NCBI GenBank assembly: GCA_046328335.1 | Contig: JAXLWU010000009.1 | Span: forward strand, 62,001 to 126,000 | Reading direction: 5' to 3' | Source of the DNA: JACCXM01 sp046328335 | GTDB taxonomy: Bacteria > Chloroflexota > Chloroflexia > Thermomicrobiales > UBA6265 | Length of the DNA: 64,000 nt | Shown: positions 44,002 through 53,603 of the stretch, one piece after another | How the letters are laid out: every line of letters starts with the position of its first letter | Numbering within the stretch: the stretch's first letter is position 1 | The notes under the pieces: model-generated | The model's input: the letters and a program-made list of their open reading frames with translations, nothing else | Told to the model about the DNA's origin: nothing | Databases searched by the model: none | Translations under genes and position numbers: made by a program

Positions 44002-44982
44002 ATGACGTCACCACATCAGAAGCTCAAGGTCGGACTGCATCTGCCTCATTGGGAAGGTGGGATCGCCGGGGTGACGCCCCGCTGGGTTGATCTGGTCGCG
44101 CTCGCGCGTCAGGCCGAAGCCGTCGGCTTCGACTCGCTCTGGGTCGCCGACCACACCTGGACCATCGAAAACGACTTCTACGAAGGGATCGAACGGCCCG
44201 TGCCGCCGGAAGTCGCGGATGTTCCATCCGGCTTGTGGGAAGGCTGGACCCTCCTCTCCGCGCTCGCCGTGGCGACGAGCCGGGTCGAACTGGGCATCCT
44301 CGTCGCCTGTACCGGATTTCGCAATCCCGCGTTGTTCGCCAAGATGGCCGATACGCTCGACGAGGTAAGCGGAGGGCGGCTCATTCTCGGTCTCGGCGCG
44401 GGCGATTCCCTATTCGAACACCGGGCGATGGGGTATCCCACGGACCATCGCGTATCTCGTTTCACGGAAGCGCTGATCATCATTCGTCGCCTGCTGCAAG
44501 AAGGCGCGTTGGACTTCGTAGGCGACTACTACCGTGTGGAGGGCTTCGAAATGCGTCCCCGCGGCCCCCGCCCGTCCGGACCCCCGATCATGATCGGATC
44601 CCTCGCGAATCGGCCGCGGATGTTGCGCCTCGTCGCCGAGCACGCCGATATCTGGAACGGCTGGGTCGCCTACGATCGTAACCAGCCAGAGGTTGTCGGA
44701 CCAATGCGGGACCGGGTCGATGTCGCATGCCGCGAGGTCGGACGCGATCCGGCAAGTCTGGCGCGGTCGCTCACGATTCAGGTCGCCGAACCTGGCCAGC
44801 AGGTGCCCGGGTCTGATCCAATCACGGGTTCTCCGGAGGACATCGCTGCTGCATTGCAGGCGCTGGCGGCGGAAGGGATCGGTCATGTACAGGTCTTTCT
44901 CATGCCCACCACCCCGACAACTGTCGCTACCTTCGGGGATGTGCTCGAACTGGCAAGGAACCGGGCATTCGCGTGCGCATGA
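44002..44982 (+). CDS. LLM-class flavin/F420-dependent oxidoreductase
   Basis: A 326-residue luciferase-like TIM-barrel protein: VGLHLPHWEGG at the start, QAEAVGFDSLWVADH near residue 40, LGILVACTGFRNPALFAKMA near 95, LILGLGAGD near 125, and GPPIMIGSLANRPRML near 195. It is a complete paralogue of the partial gene at the window start. ATG 44002 is 7 bases after AAAGG; GTG 43975 is possible. The substrate is unknown and F420 use is only inferred from the lineage. Confidence 0.9.
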   Translation: MTSPHQKLKVGLHLPHWEGGIAGVTPRWVDLVALARQAEAVGFDSLWVADHTWTIENDFYEGIERPVPPEVADVPSGLWEGWTLLSALAVATSRVELGILVACTGFRNPALFAKMADTLDEVSGGRLILGLGAGDSLFEHRAMGYPTDHRVSRFTEALIIIRRLLQEGALDFVGDYYRVEGFEMRPRGPRPSGPPIMIGSLANRPRMLRLVAEHADIWNGWVAYDRNQPEVVGPMRDRVDVACREVGRDPASLARSLTIQVAEPGQQVPGSDPITGSPEDIAAALQALAAEGIGHVQVFLMPTTPTTVATFGDVLELARNRAFACA

Positions 44983-45041
44983 ATCGACCGCACGGTGCGG
45001 CATGTCATCGTTGTGGCGGCCATGACCGCTAGCCCATGGGT

Positions 45042-45105
45042 CGCGGTCCCTCTTGCGTCGGGACGACAGCGAGGGCGCTCGTTTGAACGACACACCGTCT
45101 GCACG
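45042..45105. repeat. Diverged family C repeat relative
   Basis: GCGGTCCCTCTTGCGTCGGG then ACGACA (45044-45068) resembles the right end of the 86-base elements. It is followed by ACGACACACCGTCTGCACG (45087-45105), which matches 34406-34424 beside copy 1 with one difference. The left end was not found, so this is a partial or decayed copy. The 358-base gap 44983-45340 holds nothing else clear. Confidence 0.5.
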
Positions 45106-45340
45106 TCGCTATCGGCCGTCAGGGACACGACCAGCCACTGTCTTCACCATTCAGATGGCGTCAATCACGACGCTGAGTCGCATTTGACATGACAGACGAC
45201 GGACCCACTTTGGCCATTTGGGGGGAGCGCTAGACCGCATGTGGGCTGAGTACCGCCCCAGTAATCCTGCCATCCTGGAGTGGCTCCAACAACCAAGATC
45301 GGTGACACTTTACGTTTCAACAATGCGCCCGGCGACATGG

Positions 45341-47683
45341 ATGTCGAATATCGTGGCCACAGATGGTGCACTCCCGGTCGGATTCGTACCGGTTCCTCGG
45401 ACATCACTTGTCGGACGGGACGAGGAGCTGGCCGCGGCACGGGCCTTCCTGCTTGATGAGGCCGTGCCGCTGCTTACGCTGACGGGCCCCGGCGGGGTTG
45501 GCAAGACCAGACTCGCCCACTCGATCGCCGGTGATGTCGCGGCACAGTTCGCGCACGGCGTTACGTATCTCGATTTCGCGCCGGTCCGGGACGAATCGCT
45601 CGTTCTGACGTCGTTGCTCGCCGCTTGCGACCTGGCCAATGGAGCGCCCGGCAATGAAATCGAAACAATCGTCACCGCGCTGCGGCACTCGCAGCGTCTG
45701 CTGATCCTCGACAACTGCGAGCATCTGCGCAATGCCATCGCGGCGCCAGTCGCCGCGATTCTCGCCCGCTGCCCCGCCGTGCAAGCACTCGCTACCAGTC
45801 GTATCCCCATGCACCTGCATGGAGAACAGATCCTCCGCATCATGCCCCTGGCCTTGCCACTGCGAACCACGAAAGACCTGGAGCAGATCCGGGCGGCCGA
45901 TGCCGTTCGCCTCTTCGTTCAGCGGGCGAGGGCAATCGATCCGGAGTTTGCCCTGACGGCCACAAACGTGGAACCCGTGGCCGAGATTTGCCGGCGACTC
46001 GATGGTCTGCCACTGGCCATCGAACTCGCGGCAGCGCGAACTGCCGTGCTCACCCCGGCGGAACTCCTGATCCTGTTGCGAGAACACCTGCCAATCCTCG
46101 GCGATGCTCACCGTGACAGGTACGCGCGGCATCAGACGATCCAGGATGCCATCGGCTGGAGTTACCACCTGCTCCCATCCGACAGCCAATCGCTGTTCCG
46201 GCAGTTGTCGGTCTTCATCGGGGGCTGGAGTGTGGAAGCGGCCGCCGCGGTCTCTGATCTGACGCTCCCAGTGACGCTCGATCACCTGGAAACTCTTGTC
46301 AACCAGAGTCTCGTGGTGCGGCAGACCGGAAGTGACGTGGAGAACACCCGGTTCACCCTCCTCGAAACAATTCGCGAGTTTGGTCTCGATCGGGTCTCAC
46401 GACACGGCGAAGATCAGGAGATCCGCACGGCACATGCCGATTACTATCTCGATCTGGGCTTGCGGGCTCAGCGGGTATTGTTCGGCCCGGATGCGCTGCC
46501 CTGGCTGCGCCTCCTCGACGCCGAAATCGACAACATTCGATCCGCGGTCGGCTGGTGGTTACAGTCGGGCCAGCCATTGAAAGCGCTGGAATTCCTGGCA
46601 GCCACGGACGAGTACTGGTCATCCCGACCGTACCGCGCGGAAGTTCGTCGTTGGGTGGAAACCGCGCTGGACGCCGCGCCGGATGCACCGCCGTTGCTCC
46701 GCTCGTCGGCATATCACCTTGCCGTTTTTTCTACCCGGTCACTGGGAGACTTCGCGGCGGCTCTTGCCTATGCCGAAGCAGGATTGACGTCAGCACAGGC
46801 GAGTGGCGATCTGGTGGCCATCGGTCGTGCCTGCTACCAACTCGGCAACGCCTGGCACCATATCGACGTGTCCCGCGCGGTGGAAGCCACCGCGCGCGCC
46901 GTCGAGGTATTTCGAGAGGCTGGGCACGAAGGATGGCTCGCTGGAGTGCTCTGCGATCTTGGCGACAAACTTCATAGCTGCGGCGAGGTCGATCGCGCCG
47001 CAAAACTACTCGACGAAGGTCTCGCCGCGCATCGGGCCCATCGCTACGCATGGGGCATCGCCGAGGCGCTCGGGCAACGCGGCCATGTGGCGCGGTCGCA
47101 ATCGGATCTGCGTCTCGCCGCGCATTTGTTCGCGGGAAGTGTTCCCATCGCACGAGCCATCGGCGACGAACACAAGGTCCTCGGGGCCGTGGCGGGATTG
47201 GCCGGGATCGCGTTCGATTTGGGCCAACCGGAACGCGCCGCGCGGTTACTTGGCGCCGTCTCGGCTCATCAGGGAAGCACCGGTTGGCCGCGCATCGCTC
47301 ACCAATTCCACGTCGATCGAATCACCGCCGAGGTCCGGGACGCACTTGGCGACGCCGCGTTTGACGCCGTATTCCTTGAGGGTGAGCGCACTGATTTTGA
47401 TGTCGCGCTGAACGACGCCCTGGAACTCGTCGATGGCAGCTCTGCCAGGACTCCCGGGGCCGTCGTGCCGCCTTCAGCCAATGCGGTTGTCCCGCGGTTG
47501 ACGTCGCGGGAACGAGAAGTGCTGTCCATGCTCTGCCTTCGCCGCACCAACGCCGAGATCGCGGCGTTGCTCTACCTCAGCCCGCGTACGGTCGAGACCC
47601 ATGTCGCACGTGTCACCGAGAAGTTGGGCGCGACCAACCGCCGCGATGCCGCCGCTATCGCGATGCGCCTCCGCCTCGTCTAA
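45341..47683 (+). CDS. ATPase-LuxR transcriptional regulator (AfsR/MalT-like STAND type)
   Basis: About 780 residues. The ATPase has Walker A GPGGVGKTR near residue 46, Walker B LLILDNCEHLR near 117 and RRLDGLPLAIELAAARTAV near 220. A helical repeat region is followed by a C-terminal LuxR helix-turn-helix (LTSREREVLSMLCLRRTNAE, then LYLSPRTVETHVARVTEKLG). ATG 45341 gives the same distance to the ATPase as the paralogue at 39783; ATG 45323 and TTG 45218 are also in frame. A decayed third member lies at 54426. Target genes are unknown. Confidence 0.88.
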   Translation: MSNIVATDGALPVGFVPVPRTSLVGRDEELAAARAFLLDEAVPLLTLTGPGGVGKTRLAHSIAGDVAAQFAHGVTYLDFAPVRDESLVLTSLLAACDLANGAPGNEIETIVTALRHSQRLLILDNCEHLRNAIAAPVAAILARCPAVQALATSRIPMHLHGEQILRIMPLALPLRTTKDLEQIRAADAVRLFVQRARAIDPEFALTATNVEPVAEICRRLDGLPLAIELAAARTAVLTPAELLILLREHLPILGDAHRDRYARHQTIQDAIGWSYHLLPSDSQSLFRQLSVFIGGWSVEAAAAVSDLTLPVTLDHLETLVNQSLVVRQTGSDVENTRFTLLETIREFGLDRVSRHGEDQEIRTAHADYYLDLGLRAQRVLFGPDALPWLRLLDAEIDNIRSAVGWWLQSGQPLKALEFLAATDEYWSSRPYRAEVRRWVETALDAAPDAPPLLRSSAYHLAVFSTRSLGDFAAALAYAEAGLTSAQASGDLVAIGRACYQLGNAWHHIDVSRAVEATARAVEVFREAGHEGWLAGVLCDLGDKLHSCGEVDRAAKLLDEGLAAHRAHRYAWGIAEALGQRGHVARSQSDLRLAAHLFAGSVPIARAIGDEHKVLGAVAGLAGIAFDLGQPERAARLLGAVSAHQGSTGWPRIAHQFHVDRITAEVRDALGDAAFDAVFLEGERTDFDVALNDALELVDGSSARTPGAVVPPSANAVVPRLTSREREVLSMLCLRRTNAEIAALLYLSPRTVETHVARVTEKLGATNRRDAAAIAMRLRLV

Positions 47684-47850
47684 CACAAAGACCGAACTGC
47701 CGCTCGCGAATCCCGGTTCCGCCACGGAGCGAATTCCGTAGTTTCTACTGACGACATCATCGCGCTGTCCCCACATGATCGGAACCCAAGGCCATGACCG
47801 CGGCAACGTTCTCGTCCGAGCAATTCCCGTTCGTTGTGAGGAGGTCATCG

Positions 47851-49056
47851 GTGAATGATCTGCCGAATCTGGATGTGATCGTCGTCGGGGGAGGCATCGC
47901 TGGCGCCTGCATGGCGGGTGTGCTGGCCCGCGAGGGTCTCGGCGTGCTGGTCATCGAAAAGGAGGCGCGTTTTCGTGACCGCATCCGCGGGGAGGGCACC
48001 TGGCCCTGGGGCGTGGCCGAGGCGCGCACCGCGGGACTCGGCGATCTCCTGGACCAGGTCGGGCTCGATCTGATGGGGGTCGTCCGCTACGAGAACGGCC
48101 AGCCTGCCGAGACCGACTGGACCGTCGATCCGGTCGATGGCGTCCCCCTCATCAGTTTCTTTCACCCGCAATTGCAGGAGGCGGCGTTCACCTGGGCAGC
48201 CAGCCAGGGTGCGATCACGCTGCGTCCCGCAAAAGCGGTTGCCTTCTCGCGCAACGGTCAATCCTGCCTCACCATCGAACGCGATGGCGAGATGTTCGAA
48301 GCGACCGCGCGGCTGGTGATCGGCGCCGATGGCAAACATTCCATGGCCCGCCGCTGGACTGGCGGCGAAAGTCTGGCTGATCCTGAGCACCATCGCATGG
48401 GCGGGGTGGCGCTGACTGGCGCGACGTTCGACGGCACAAACGACAACTATTGCTGGGATGCCGGGGAAGCAGTGAACTGGTTCTCCGCGGGGCGGGACCT
48501 GACCCGGCTCTACGTGATCATGCAGGCGCATCGCTTGCGGGAGACCGGCGTCGATCGCGACTTTGCCAGCATCCTGACCTATGCCGGCGAGCGGATGCCG
48601 CCTGGCGCACTCACCGGGGCGGAGCAGGCCGGCCCCATCGGCTATTTCTCGAGCAGTGATACCTGGGGCACCAGGATCGCCGGCAACGGCGTGGTGCTGA
48701 TCGGCGATGCCGCCGGTTCTCCCGACCCCTGCCAGGGGCATGGCACCTCGCTGATCTTCCACGACATTCGCCGCCTGCGCGATTGGCTGCGCTTTGCACC
48801 GGATTGGGATGACGCGACGGCAGCGTTCGCGGCGGATCGCGAGCGTGCCTTCGCCGTCATTCAGGCGTTCGATCGCTGGCACGATCCGTTTTTCGAGAAC
48901 ACCCCCGAAGCCGCACGCCAATTGGAAGGACACGAGAAAGCCAAGCAGGCCGATCCCACCCTCGGCGGCTTTGCCTGGATCGAACGGCGTGGTCCCGATG
49001 GGCTGGTGGCCGATGAAGCCGCCCGACGGCACTATTTCGGGGAGGATCTGGCGTGA
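47851..49056 (+). CDS. FAD-dependent monooxygenase/halogenase-like oxidoreductase
   Basis: A 401-residue flavoprotein of the PHBH/halogenase superfamily. It has the FAD dinucleotide fold DVIVVGGGIAGACMAGVLAR at the start, RLVIGADGKHSMARR near residue 165 (DG motif), and VLIGDAAGSPDPCQGHGTSL near 290 (GD motif). The halogenase WxWxIP motif was not seen. GTG 47851 follows GAGGAGG and is preferred over an upstream GTG/ATG frame start at 47794. It overlaps the HAD gene by four bases (GTGA). Confidence 0.9.
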   Translation: MNDLPNLDVIVVGGGIAGACMAGVLAREGLGVLVIEKEARFRDRIRGEGTWPWGVAEARTAGLGDLLDQVGLDLMGVVRYENGQPAETDWTVDPVDGVPLISFFHPQLQEAAFTWAASQGAITLRPAKAVAFSRNGQSCLTIERDGEMFEATARLVIGADGKHSMARRWTGGESLADPEHHRMGGVALTGATFDGTNDNYCWDAGEAVNWFSAGRDLTRLYVIMQAHRLRETGVDRDFASILTYAGERMPPGALTGAEQAGPIGYFSSSDTWGTRIAGNGVVLIGDAAGSPDPCQGHGTSLIFHDIRRLRDWLRFAPDWDDATAAFAADRERAFAVIQAFDRWHDPFFENTPEAARQLEGHEKAKQADPTLGGFAWIERRGPDGLVADEAARRHYFGEDLA

Positions 49057-49769
49057 ACATGCCGCTGCCGTCAACTCGGCCCATCCGCGCGCTCATCTTC
49101 GATATGGATGGATTGCTCGTCGACAGCGAACCGCTGACCGGCATCGCGCTGAAGCAGCTACTGGGACAGTACGACTGCTGTATCGACTGGAATGATCCTG
49201 ACCTGATTGCACAGCTGATGGGCCGGCGGATGACCGAGATCCTGGCGGTCCTCGCCGGTCTCTGTGACATCACCGCCTCGGCCGCAGCACTGAATGAGGC
49301 GCTGGAAGCGTTGCGCGTGGAGACGATCCGCGGACGCCTCCTCGCCTACCCCGGCGCCGCGTCATTGCTCGATTTCGCCGACAGCGCCGGGCTTCGTCTC
49401 GGGCTGGCAACCTCAGGGCGCCGCAGCTACGTCGATGCGGTGCTGGCGGAGACGAAATTCACAGGTCGGTTCGCCGTGGAAGTCACCGGCGAGCAGGTCA
49501 GCCAGGGCAAGCCGCATCCGGAGTCGTATCTGCTTGCCGCATCTCGCCTGGGACTTCCGCCGGAGGCTTGCATCGTCCTCGAAGACGCGCCGAACGGGAT
49601 CGCCGCCGCCGTCGCCGCCGGCACCCGAGCCGTTGCGGTGCCAAACGAACACACGCGATCCCTGCTGTTCAACCCGCCGCCCGAAATCACCCTGTCAGAC
49701 CTGCATTCGGTGATTCCCTGGCTGCAGGAGCAGGGGGTACCCGGAAAAGGGGTGTATCAGACTGCCTGA
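49053..49769 (+). CDS. HAD-family phosphatase/phosphomutase
   Basis: A 238-residue haloacid dehalogenase-type hydrolase. Motif I is IFDMDGLLVDSEP with the nucleophile and acid Asp, motif II is LGLATSG, motif III Lys is in QGKPHPESYLLAA, and motif IV is VLEDAPNGIAAA. It acts on a small phosphorylated metabolite. GTG 49053 follows GGGGAGG and overlaps the upstream stop, so the pair is coupled. A hairpin lies 20 bases downstream. Confidence 0.92.
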   Translation: MNMPLPSTRPIRALIFDMDGLLVDSEPLTGIALKQLLGQYDCCIDWNDPDLIAQLMGRRMTEILAVLAGLCDITASAAALNEALEALRVETIRGRLLAYPGAASLLDFADSAGLRLGLATSGRRSYVDAVLAETKFTGRFAVEVTGEQVSQGKPHPESYLLAASRLGLPPEACIVLEDAPNGIAAAVAAGTRAVAVPNEHTRSLLFNPPPEITLSDLHSVIPWLQEQGVPGKGVYQTA

Positions 49770-49788
49770 CGGAAGAATCTTTGACTAT

Positions 49789-49811
49789 CGCGGGCGATTG
49801 ATTCGCCCGCG
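49789..49811 (+). terminator. Hairpin after the HAD gene
   Basis: CGCGGGCG and CGCCCGCG pair perfectly (8 bp) around a 7-base loop, 20 bases after the stop. No T-run follows, so termination is inferred from position only. Confidence 0.5.
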
Positions 49812-50027
49812 CACGCGTCGGAAATCGCGTACCGCTGCATCCTGCGCCGAATGTGCTGCCGAGGAGCACCGTGGCTGTCGGCATCAAAGTCCGCGTCTCG
49901 TGTCGCCACGATCCCCAGATCCCGCGCTCGCCTCGTCGGACATTGCTGCCGGAAGGGCGCGGCTTCTCGATGGCGCTGTTTGGCAGCGGACGCTCACGGG
50001 ACTGGGCGCCATCTGTTTTGCCCCCAC

Positions 50028-50489
50028 ATGGCATCGCCGGGCACGGCGTCCGCTCTGGAAAACGATTCCCAGGTTGTAGAGGGGAACAAGGCCCTGGTTG
50101 GCCGTCTCCTCGACGAGGGGCTGATCGACGGCAATCAGACCATCGTTTCTGAACTCTATGACCCCGGGTTCGTCGGTCGCGACGGATGGGCACGGCAAAT
50201 GCCGGGCCCCGTGGGCTTGCCCATGTCACGGACGGACTACAAGATCGCGTTTCCGGACCTCACTGTCACGCTCGATGCCATCGTCGCCGAAGGGGATTTC
50301 GTCGCCACCCACGAATCGAGGTGGTCATCGCACCCACCCACCGGAACGCATCTGGAAGGACAAACCATGCACCTCGTTCGTATCGCCAACGGGCAGATCA
50401 TGGAGCGATGGAGGGCCGGTTGGGAATGGTTTCCCCCGCGCGGGGGACAGCCGGAATTGCGACGCTGCAATCCGCTCCTCGGTCACTGA
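50028..50489 (+). CDS. SnoaL-like ester cyclase/steroid isomerase-fold protein
   Basis: About 153 residues. It matches the SnoaL-like pattern: NKALVGRLLDEGLIDGNQTI, ELYDPGFVGRDG, DYKIAFPDLTVTLDAIVAEG, and LVRIANGQIMERWRAGWEWF. These small proteins bind or isomerise hydrophobic compounds. ATG 50028 lacks a good ribosome-binding site; the upstream in-frame translation is not protein-like, so the start is uncertain. Confidence 0.72.
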   Translation: MASPGTASALENDSQVVEGNKALVGRLLDEGLIDGNQTIVSELYDPGFVGRDGWARQMPGPVGLPMSRTDYKIAFPDLTVTLDAIVAEGDFVATHESRWSSHPPTGTHLEGQTMHLVRIANGQIMERWRAGWEWFPPRGGQPELRRCNPLLGH

Positions 50490-50643
50490 GGGGAAGAGCT
50501 CTCACGGCATCGGTGCCTGCAAGCGCAGAGAACACGGCTGAAGCAACGGCAATTCTTCAATTCACGGACGGACCTGTCACATTTCTTTGCGTCTCGACGT
50601 TTACCCAGTCGAATCGGGATACAGATCGCTGGCGGGAACCGAT

Positions 50644-51264
50644 ATGCCGCTCCTGCACTCTCGGACATCGACCACAACATCATCGTCGCGCGAGCCATCT
50701 GGTGACGATGCCGTCCTGGTCGCCGCCGCCCAGCGTGATCCCCACGCCTTCGAGCCGCTCTTTCGCCGCTACTGGAATTCAGTCCTTCGCTACTGCTTGC
50801 TGCGCCTCGAAGCGGCCGAGGCAGAGGATGCCGCAAGCGACATCTTCGTCAACGCATATGCGGCCCTGCCTCGCTTTCGCGAGCGAGGGGAGGCGGGCAC
50901 CTTTCGCTCCTGGCTCTTCACCATCGCGCATCATGAAGTCGCCAGCCGGCGCCGCTCTCGCCTCCGTCACCCCGAGCATCACTGGACCGATGAACTGGAT
51001 CGCGTTCCCGATGGCCGATCGTCACTCGAAGACGAAGCCCTCAGGGCATCCGAGCGTGATCTGCTGCTGACCGCGATACGGCAGCTTCCCGCGAGATCAC
51101 GCGAGGTCGTCGAGTTGCGACTCGCGGGGCTGGCCGATCGCGAGATCGCCGATGTTCTCGGGATCAGGGGCGAGGCAGTGCGGCAGGCACAGTCGCGTGG
51201 CGTCGCTCAGTTGCGCGCATGGTACAGGTCACAGTCCGATCGGAAACGGAACGACGATGCCTGA
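50644..51264 (+). CDS. ECF-type RNA polymerase sigma factor
   Basis: A 206-residue extracytoplasmic-function sigma factor. Region 2 is FRRYWNSVLRYCLLRLEAAE to ASDIFVNAYAALPRFR and TFRSWLFTIAHHEV. Region 4 is AIRQLPARSREVVELRLAGL and EIADVLGIRGEAVRQAQSRG. ATG 50644 follows GCGGGAA; a longer start at 50587 is less likely. Its end overlaps the membrane bicupin gene by eight bases, typical of a sigma/anti-sigma pair. Confidence 0.88.
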   Translation: MPLLHSRTSTTTSSSREPSGDDAVLVAAAQRDPHAFEPLFRRYWNSVLRYCLLRLEAAEAEDAASDIFVNAYAALPRFRERGEAGTFRSWLFTIAHHEVASRRRSRLRHPEHHWTDELDRVPDGRSSLEDEALRASERDLLLTAIRQLPARSREVVELRLAGLADREIADVLGIRGEAVRQAQSRGVAQLRAWYRSQSDRKRNDDA

Positions 51265-52417
51265 CGAACTCGCCTACGAGCGCGACCTCAACCACTTCTG
51301 GAACGCGGTCGTCACCGGCGCGGCCGCGGACCCGGTGGCCCTCGATCCGGCAGACATCGCACTGGTGCGCCGGATGCACCAGGCCGTGAACGACTTCGAC
51401 TCGCGCCCCACGGCAGAGCGTAACTGGGAAGACGTACTCGCGCGGATTGCGGCTGGTTCACCGCCGGAAGGCATGATGCTTACCGCGAAATCGATCGCAC
51501 CGGGCAGGATCGTGCGTTCGCCAGATGGCCGCCTCCCCAGTGCGTCCGTTCTCGTCCCGCAGACGCCCAGGGACTGGTCAATGCGCACTGCCGGAAGCAT
51601 CCTCGCCACGGCCGCGCTTGTCGTATTCGTCGTCATTGGCAGCTTGTTCGCTGGTGGACCGCTTCGTCATCGCTTTCTCGATGCTCTCGTGGCAATTCCG
51701 GCAATAAGTGGTTCTCCAACCGCCGTGACAGGCGTGACCACCCAGTTGTTGCTCGATCAACACGATGTTCCGTTGACCCCGGGGCATGGTTCCATCACGT
51801 TGATGATCGTCCAACTCGAGCCGGGAGTTTCGTATCAGGAACCCGGCTACCACGGAACGTTCCTCTTCGCGGTGGAGGAAGGATCGGTCGAGATTCAACT
51901 CTCAGGTGGCGCCCAGAACCTGTCGGTTGGAGATCAATACGTGGGAGTGACTACGCACGGCTCGACAATCACCAATACCGGCACGTCACCAGCACAGGTG
52001 TACCAACTCGAATTGAACGATGCCGCGACGGAGCCCGAAACAATTGGGTACGCCTTCTCCGATCCGACCCGCGGTTGCACGAATACACCGATCAGCACAA
52101 GCGCCACATTTCCGCCAGAAGCATCCCGTGTCACTGTCGAACGCTTGACTCTCCAGCCAGGGGCCTCTCTACCGCCTCAGATCGCCAATGGGTGGGATTG
52201 GATCGGGATCGGCGCAGGACGTCTCGGCGTCAAATTGGCAGGCGATCACCTGCCGTTCCGGTGGAAGTCCGGCAGCGAACGAACCTTCGGCATCGGACAA
52301 CAGATGCCACCGATCAGCGCTGACACAGAGGTCATCCTCCGCAATGCGGATGATCAGCCCCTCACCCTCTATCGCTTAGTCATAATCCCGGCAAGCACCG
52401 CGACGCCACCTCCATAG
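51257..52417 (+). CDS. Membrane bicupin protein, probable anti-sigma partner
   Basis: A 386-residue protein. Residues 1-100 are cytoplasmic (ERDLNHFWNAVVTGAAADP), with no zinc-binding HxxxCxxC motif. A single membrane helix follows near 115-135 (SILATAALVVFVVIGSLFAG). The external part contains two cupin-like units: ITLMIVQLEPGVSYQEPGYH with LFAVEEGSVEIQLSGGAQNL; and VTVERLTLQPGASLPPQ with the end ILRNADDQPLTLYRLVIIPA. The sigma overlap and topology suggest it holds the sigma factor inactive until an external signal is sensed. It resembles the protein at 12131. The anti-sigma role is inference. Confidence 0.78.
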   Translation: MPDELAYERDLNHFWNAVVTGAAADPVALDPADIALVRRMHQAVNDFDSRPTAERNWEDVLARIAAGSPPEGMMLTAKSIAPGRIVRSPDGRLPSASVLVPQTPRDWSMRTAGSILATAALVVFVVIGSLFAGGPLRHRFLDALVAIPAISGSPTAVTGVTTQLLLDQHDVPLTPGHGSITLMIVQLEPGVSYQEPGYHGTFLFAVEEGSVEIQLSGGAQNLSVGDQYVGVTTHGSTITNTGTSPAQVYQLELNDAATEPETIGYAFSDPTRGCTNTPISTSATFPPEASRVTVERLTLQPGASLPPQIANGWDWIGIGAGRLGVKLAGDHLPFRWKSGSERTFGIGQQMPPISADTEVILRNADDQPLTLYRLVIIPASTATPPP

Positions 52418-52538
52418 CCTCTCGGCGCGCCGGCTGGCAGCCGGCGCGGCCTGACCGATATCCCCTGCATCTCCACGCCCCATCTTTTCGCCGACAGTCC
52501 TGCCTGGACATCCTGCAGGTCTTTCCGGGAGCCACTCG

Positions 52539-53030
52539 ATGCGTTGCGTCTCATCGTTGCTGCTCGCGGGAGCGATCCTCTCGCTCACCATCCTCCTGGG
52601 ATCGGGCGCGGGGAGTGATCGTTACGTCTCCAGCAGCCCAGCCGCGCCAACGTCGCAGCATGTGCAGGCGAGATGTTGGGACGCGGCAGGTCCAGGCCCC
52701 TGTTCCAAAATCACCGAGTCGCGGCCGCGTACGCCCCTCACCGTTAGCGTCGCGCGTAGCAAACCTACGGCCGATTCCTCACCAGAGCAGCCCAAGTTGT
52801 CCTCGTTGGCTGTTCCCGCGCCATGGCGTAGAACTCAGACGCCGAGTTCACCCCTCTATCCGCAGAATGAGGTCACGCTCTGGGACCGCATCCGGGTCAG
52901 TTCGCCGCGCGATCGGCGCGCCTTCCTGCAAGGCATCGCCATCCAGATCCACACTCCCCAGATCGCCGCAACTCCAGGACGCCCACGAGCCAACCTGGAG
53001 CCCAGCGAATCGTCCCCGGTTCCACACTGA
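52539..53030 (+). CDS. Possible secreted protein of unknown function
   Basis: A 163-residue frame with a signal-peptide-like start (MRCVSSLLLAGAILSLTILL) after GGGAG. The rest is proline- and serine-rich and does not match a family I know. A real secreted protein, or a decayed gene in this pseudogene-rich stretch, are both possible. The surrounding 52418-53159 has no other convincing gene. Confidence 0.35.
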   Translation: MRCVSSLLLAGAILSLTILLGSGAGSDRYVSSSPAAPTSQHVQARCWDAAGPGPCSKITESRPRTPLTVSVARSKPTADSSPEQPKLSSLAVPAPWRRTQTPSSPLYPQNEVTLWDRIRVSSPRDRRAFLQGIAIQIHTPQIAATPGRPRANLEPSESSPVPH

Positions 53031-53159
53031 GCTGATTCTCACCGCGTGAGTACTGCAGGTTGTTGAAACGGCTCGTTCCAGGGTGAGCTGATGCCGGCCC
53101 GCGATACGCCTCACGGCCCCGGCAGCGACATTGCGCGGTGACGCGGCCCCGGAGTGAGA

Positions 53160-53603
53160 ATGACCAGGTGACCGTACATCTTCGACAACACCTCGGCGGT
53201 CGAGTACCAGCGGCTCGATCTGATGTCGAAAACTCTCGATCCCTGGACGCGCGGGCATCTCGACGCGATCGGGACAGGCCCCGGGTGGCGGTGCCCCGAA
53301 CCGGGCGGCGGCGTGGAATGGATTGCTGGCATGGGGGTATTCAGCATGGCGTCGATTGGTACATCGGCCGCCGCTTGCCCACCCAGATTGGCGGTCCCGG
53401 CCCGGAACGAGCCCTGGCCAAGACCGATGTCCAGAACATTCGCGGCCGGGACCGCGGCGCTGTGCTACAAACTCTTCTTCGCAAAAGTGCGAGAACATGT
53501 CCTGGCCTCGGATCTCCTCGACGCGAAGACGCTTGACGCCGCGGCGGCGCCGCTGAAAGATCCCTTCTACTGGACGCGATGCTGGACGAAGACCGCCAGC
53601 TAG
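53160..53603 (+). pseudogene. Remnant of a SAM-dependent methyltransferase gene
   Basis: ATG 53160 after GGAG starts M-T-R and is followed at once by an in-frame TGA (53169-53171). The frame then reads PYIFDNTSAVEYQRLDLM and GHLDAIGTGPGWRC, the usual start of a methyltransferase family, leading into the SAM-binding loop position (EPGGG). The next residues are scrambled. Only the C-terminal helices return (LFFAKVREHVLASDLLDAKT, then LKDPFYW). At about 140 residues, it lacks roughly half of the expected length. Premature stop plus internal loss mark it as dead. Confidence 0.65.

Noticed and set aside
45184..45212. TTGACA as a promoter for the second LuxR-type gene
   Set aside because: No acceptable -10 hexamer lies 16-18 bases downstream.
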